From positions 188,001 to 252,000 of the forward strand of contig JAJEKV010000231.1 in the NCBI GenBank assembly GCA_021234155.1: 64,000 bases of DNA. Reading direction: 5' to 3'. The position numbers were made by a program, and so were the translations under genes. Source of the stretch: Isoetes taiwanensis (taxonomy: Eukaryota > Streptophyta > Lycopodiopsida > Isoetales > Isoetaceae). Shown here in pieces: positions 59,896 through 64,000 of this stretch; within the stretch, counting starts at the first letter, position 1; every line of letters starts with the position of its first letter. The notes beneath the pieces were generated by a model. The model searched no databases. It was not told where the DNA came from and was given only the letters and a program-made list of their open reading frames with translations.

Positions 59896-60780
59896 TGTGA
59901 TGTCCCCCTAACTTATATGATGCTTCCATCGATAACTCGGGGATACCATGTAGATCAACAAGGGGATCCCCTTCGCCAACTAGTGGTGCTTCAGAGTTGA
60001 TGTGGAAGAAGAATGTGATCAACAAAAGGTATAAACATAAGCTTACATCATAACAAGATAAATTCACAAAGGTTGAGGCACCATAATCATCATCATAATA
60101 CAACATCACCATAGCATCACATGGAAGGTCCGGGCCACATGATAACAACGGACCTGATTGCGATTTAAAGTTGATAAATCTAAAGTTGGGGAGCTGGCCG
60201 ACATAGAAAATGGCAAGGGTAGTCCACTCCATCCGCATCTCATGTGCATACTTTGCAAATAGATCGAAAAGCTTCGGGTATCGAGTGTAGCCTGCCGAAG
60301 ACGTAGTCCTAAATCTACTCCAAGGTTGCATCTCTTTTGGTCCGATGAGGCAGGAAGGCTGCTCCTTCCAAGAGGTATCTTGCCATAGCAGGCAGCTAGA
60401 GAGACAAGGTTACCCCTGCTTCTACTCAACCTAACCTCACTGAGGTGACACATCACTTAGGAGGGGTCAGACCCATCTTGATCTCACAGAATGACAAGGT
60501 ATTAGACCTAGCTTGCTATAGATCCATAGCAGACAAGCACATCATGGATCCCTCTAAAGTCGGAACAAGTCCCCTATTCTAAACCAGTCAAGGCTCTAGG
60601 CCCATGATCAGGCGGGCTCTCTATGCACAAGCCACAATGTAAAGAGGTCTATCGATTAGGATCATATTACACATGTAGGTATCTACCCTCTCCCTCTCCC
60701 CCCCCCCTCCCCCCTTTCTCCCTTACCCCTATACACAAGAGGTGCAAAACAGAGTATCATATCATGATCGTCTAACATGA
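59896..60780 (-). repeat. Truncated 5' LTR of the second Gypsy element
   Basis: Begins at the TGTGATGT terminus and fades at about 60,780 where unrelated coding-like sequence begins. The U3 part with TATA and the outer terminus are absent. A C-rich homopolymer region lies at 60,690-60,715. Confidence 0.7.
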
Positions 60781-60782
60781 TC

Positions 60783-60941
60783 ATGAGAGAGGCAGCTGCC
60801 GCAATGGATGTTGACATGCCAGAAACAACTGGTTACACAGAAATGGACCTGTCACAGACGCTCACTATTGGAAAGGAACATGTTGCAAGAATAGCTGCTC
60901 AACTTGGTCTGGATCCAGAGTCTGTAAAAGAAACTCAGTGA
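60783..60941 (+). CDS. Probable terminal exon or short ORF, unidentified
   Basis: A 52-residue frame MREAAAAMDVDMPETTGYTE... ending TIGKEHVARIAAQLGLDP-ESVKETQ and a stop, followed by AT-rich sequence resembling a 3' UTR. Composition is clearly coding-like. It is most likely the last exon of a host gene whose upstream exons were displaced by the retrotransposon; I do not recognise the protein. Confidence 0.4.
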   Translation: MREAAAAMDVDMPETTGYTEMDLSQTLTIGKEHVARIAAQLGLDPESVKETQ

Positions 60942-61736
60942 AAACACCTTCGCGATTGTGCTGGGCTTTGTTTACAAATTTTGTGCTAATATATGGACTC
61001 GTTATGTTTATATGTAGACCTCTATTTGGCTACCCTATGTGTTATCCTTTTTTGTTTAATTGTTTTGTCAACATTGAATTGCATGAATAAAGTAGTCTCG
61101 AAGATCGCGGCGGCGATTCTGTAGACCAGATATACCTCTTCCAGAGAGCATCTTGACCTGGTAGCACACAGTGTGCTCTTTATATTTTGCCTTCACTAGT
61201 TGTCGAAAAAATCGCCTTGGCGATCCTTACGACCACTAGTGATGCTGCTCAATCCCCACACTTACTGTTAGGACAGCTATAGGCTAGACGCCTGCATTCA
61301 AATTTCGACGACTGTTACTTTTTCAAGCAGAACTAACAATTATTAACGCTTCATTTTGGTTGAGAGGAATCATTTCTTACCATCTCCGAGGTGACCACGA
61401 CCTATTTCGTTGTCAAACGAGAAAACGAAATTTCTCTAATTAATGAAACCTTGCTTAATAGTTCTAATGCATCATATCTTAGCCTAAAGAATACAAGGAT
61501 CAGTGTCCTTTGGTCAGTCTGGGTTTGGGGTTAATGATCTATGAGCACGTAACACTAAAACAGAGATGCTCCCTATCTTAAATTCTATTGCTAAGCTAGG
61601 ATTAATAACCTAAAATATGACCAACCTGCTCCAACTCTCCACAGAAACTGTACGATATGACGTTCTCCATGAAATATGAAGGCATTGGGGCAGCGCCTTA
61701 GATATATGAGCTTTACTCGAGTTCTGAGGCTGACTT
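60942..61736. other. No gene recognised
   Basis: 3'-UTR-like then AT-rich sequence. Phrases such as tcgcggcggcgattctg (61,106-61,122) and atcgccttggcgatcct (61,210-61,226) are weak palindromes only. Confidence 0.45.
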
Positions 61737-61990
61737 ATGCCCTTCAAAGCCTACCTTCAGAATGGTCCGAACTTGCTGCTAGAAGGTTTTATTCATATAG
61801 ACCTTGAAATAGAGCCTTGGTCTGCGATTCGGCCACGTGGTCCAATGATGTGTAATCCAGCAGGAAGAAACGACCAAACAAAAGAAGGTTGCAAAACATA
61901 TGCAGTTGATGATGTTCGAATTTTATGTGAAGCATTTGGTTCTAAAGGTTTGTGCAGTGGCTTTTTTTTAATGCAAAAGTATTTGTTACT
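61737..61990 (+). pseudogene. Unidentified coding fragment at the left edge of repeat copy B
   Basis: The frame reads PNLLLEGFIHIDLEIEPWSA, IRPRGPMMCNPAGRNDQTKE and TYAVDDVRILCEAFGSKGLC; an alternative frame just upstream gives LTYALQSLPSEWSELAARRF. The last part (DDVRILCEAFGSK) is within the sequence shared with 56,341, so this coding-like piece belongs to the repeat. Family unknown. Confidence 0.4.
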
Positions 61991-64000
61991 TCCCATGGAG
62001 GCACTTTCTCTTGCCATTTATTGTCTTCATTCGTTTGCTTTGTTATTTTTCTATTCGTTTGCTTTGTTGTTCTGAAAGGTCACATTTCTTTTTCTGACTC
62101 CTACTCAATAATGCATTTATGTCTCTTTCTCTCTCTGAGCCGCCGTTTTGGACTTGACTCTCTTTGCTTTTCGTCTAGACTCGACTTAGAAATATCATTT
62201 CATAGTCTTCACTGGCACAATATAATTGGATCGCACAACATGATTGGCTTGTATACCTTATAAAGGTAAAAGAGAGACACATGTTAGAACACAGCATAAC
62301 TCAAATAGTGTGGATGTAAAGGTTGGCTTAAATAGTGTGGACATGAAGGATCCCATGGCTTTAAGCTATGGAATCTGGTTTTGCCCTTATGCTTTATTCC
62401 TTCTTTTGGTAGTATATTATATCTTTATCAAAACTTCTCGCAAGGAATGATTGCTTTAAAGACTTCCATTCTATTAATGAAAGAAATTTTACCTTATGAG
62501 GGCCTCTTCACACTCATTCTTTAAACATCTCATTCATTAAGAATTCCTACTGATCCACATAAGCAAATAAGATAAAATTGCTTTCACACAAGCTTAAATT
62601 GCTTTCACACGGGCTTATATAAGACATGCCTTATTTGAGTTCCCTACAGTTATGGTGTCTTTTTCTCTTTTGGGCAACCCCTCTCCCCCCTCCCCTTCCT
62701 CCTCCCCCCCCAACCCCCAAGCAAAAGAAAACTACAATCCAAGGCCAAAACTAGGACTTCCATCAAATCATACGAATTCATTCATTTCTGGTTTGAAATT
62801 CCTTTTTCAAGGAGAGATCAAGTTCAAGCAGAGCATGTTGATTCTTGAAGAAGAGAGGGGGGCATACATAAAATATGGAAGACTTATAGAGCATGCCAAT
62901 TCTTGGAGGACAAAGCATGCTACTTCAAATGAGGACAAAGCAGGTGGATTCTTCGAGGACAAAGCATCATTTACATTTGGGTCGGATTTTGATCTTCAAA
63001 ATTTCATTTTGGATCTGTAGATTGCGTTTTGGGTCAGATTTCAGTTTCCATATTGAATTTACAATGGTTGTAGTTGGGCGTCAATTGAATCGATCTGTAG
63101 GTGGGCTTCAATTGAGTTTGCTCAGGTTTTCCTTGAATTGGGTCTATAGGTAGACTTCATAACATACAAAAAGGCGTGATTTTGCAAGCCCAATTTATCT
63201 ATGAAACGCTAATTCTTCAATGTCTCATGATTCCTATTCTGTCAAAAAGAAAAACGCACTGTGAAAACTAAAATATGAGACATGTCTTATAATAATAGGA
63301 CACGTCCTATTTTGGAGTAAGTGTGAAACCATTTTTATTGAGACATGTCTTAGGTATGAAATGAGCAAAAAATGATGTCTTATGGCAGTAAAACCGTCAT
63401 AGAATAAGACTGTGTGTGAAAAGGGCCTCAATGAGGAGCTTTTGGTTGTGATGTGATAAATTTTGTATCTAACTTTAATAATAGATTAAAATTAAAAGAG
63501 AGAAGTGACATGGCACAGAGGATGGCATGGTAACATGGCAAAAAGAGGTTAGGAAACAGAAACATGAGAAAAGAGGAAAAAACAGAAATGTAAGAAGCAT
63601 AAAGAGGAAGGAAGTGATAACACTAATAATTGAATTGACTTTACCATCTATGGAGACCAATCGGCCATGGGACTCAATAAAGGAGCGCAGCAGACTTATT
63701 ACTGTTGGATTAAAAAACCTGTCCCAAAGGCTTTTCGAGGAAAAAACTGTGGCAGTAATAAGGATGCTGATAAACTGTACAAATATACAAATATGCATCA
63801 TGAAACATATGTACTTGTCAGGTGAGTGTCCGAGGCCATAACTGAGCCTGGATACTTATGACCTCCTGAAAATATGATCCCAACATCCATATCGAAGACG
63901 TATTCAATAGCACATGCACTAGGTCTTCGGGCCTGACCAATTCATCATAACTTTTTGTTCATATGCTAGACACCGCTGCAGAGTGTGGTATTCAACTTCA
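61906..64000 (+). repeat. Large dispersed repeat, copy B (runs off the window)
   Basis: Highly similar to 56,341-58,800 with the two large indels noted there. The last 360 bp equal the inverse of positions 1-360. Includes palindromic gacatgtcttat / ataataggacacgtc phrases at 63,280-63,310. Confidence 0.88.

Larger units (their letters stand above)
58830..60785 (-). mobile_element. Truncated second Gypsy element related to the first
   Basis: A minus-strand remnant. The LTR starts TGTGATGTCCCC at 59,896 (the first element has TGTGACGTCCCC) and can be followed, diverged, to about 60,780. The PBS is at 59,883-59,894. Inside are only an H4-like ORF (59,535-59,741) and part of gag (59,017-59,250). 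The H3/H2A/H2B-like units, pol and the other LTR are missing. Shared LTR phrases include atccgc..ctc.tgtgca.actttgc.aat.g..cgaaaag. Confidence 0.8.

Overview
This is nuclear DNA from a land plant with a large, repeat-rich genome. The evidence is an intact Dof zinc-finger gene of the cycling Dof factor (CDF) type, remnants of other plant genes (plastid dicarboxylate transporter, DUF639, ankyrin repeat), and nested LTR, LINE and CACTA elements with very long (TA)n tracts. The LINE reverse transcriptase is not of the common angiosperm L1 type, so a non-angiosperm such as a gymnosperm or fern is possible; I cannot settle this from the window. No tRNA, rRNA or CRISPR array was recognised.

Layout. 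1-1.8 kb: two copies of a dispersed repeat and a LINE reverse-transcriptase fragment ending in (TA)n. 2-16.8 kb: mostly decayed single-copy DNA with an ankyrin fragment, a dicarboxylate-transporter pseudogene (8.3-9.3 kb), a foldback around (TA)n and a DUF639 exon fragment. 16.9-19.4 kb: the 3' part of a LINE. 19,739-33,108: a complete Ty3/Gypsy chromovirus on the minus strand, with 1.66-1.67 kb LTRs, TSD TATTC, initiator-Met PBS and PPT, inserted in a LINE endonuclease ORF. 35.7-39 kb: two decayed or unidentified multi-exon genes. 39,820-46,402: a CACTA transposon. 46.6-50.2 kb: a second histone-like locus. 54.0-56.3 kb: the CDF gene with three upstream G-boxes. 56.3-64 kb: two copies of a ~2.1-2.5 kb repeat flanking a truncated second Gypsy element.

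Main discovery. Between its 5' LTR and gag the Gypsy element carries four accessory ORFs which I read as divergent homologues of the four core histones, in transcription order H3 - H2A - H2B - H4. The H3-like ORF starts with an exact copy of the histone H3 tail (ARTKQTARK, including K4 and K9) and ends with an H3 fold. The first two units each have a telo-box plus TATA promoter resembling the LTR promoter. Four 68-69 bp hairpins lie upstream of, and between, the H3-like and H2A-like units. The element's integrase keeps a chromodomain-like tail, the module that in other chromoviruses reads H3K9 methylation.

The locus at 46.6-49.1 kb holds the same four histone-like segments in the same order, again with an H3-tail start and a ~67 bp hairpin directly after the H3 fold. 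A third element at 59-60.8 kb retains the H4-like ORF next to its PBS. Three independent occurrences suggest that a lineage of retroelements captured or evolved a histone set. H3 is assigned with high confidence; H4, H2B and H2A rest on hand alignments and are less certain. Frameshifts are common, and some may be sequencing errors, since even the two LTRs differ mostly by small indels.
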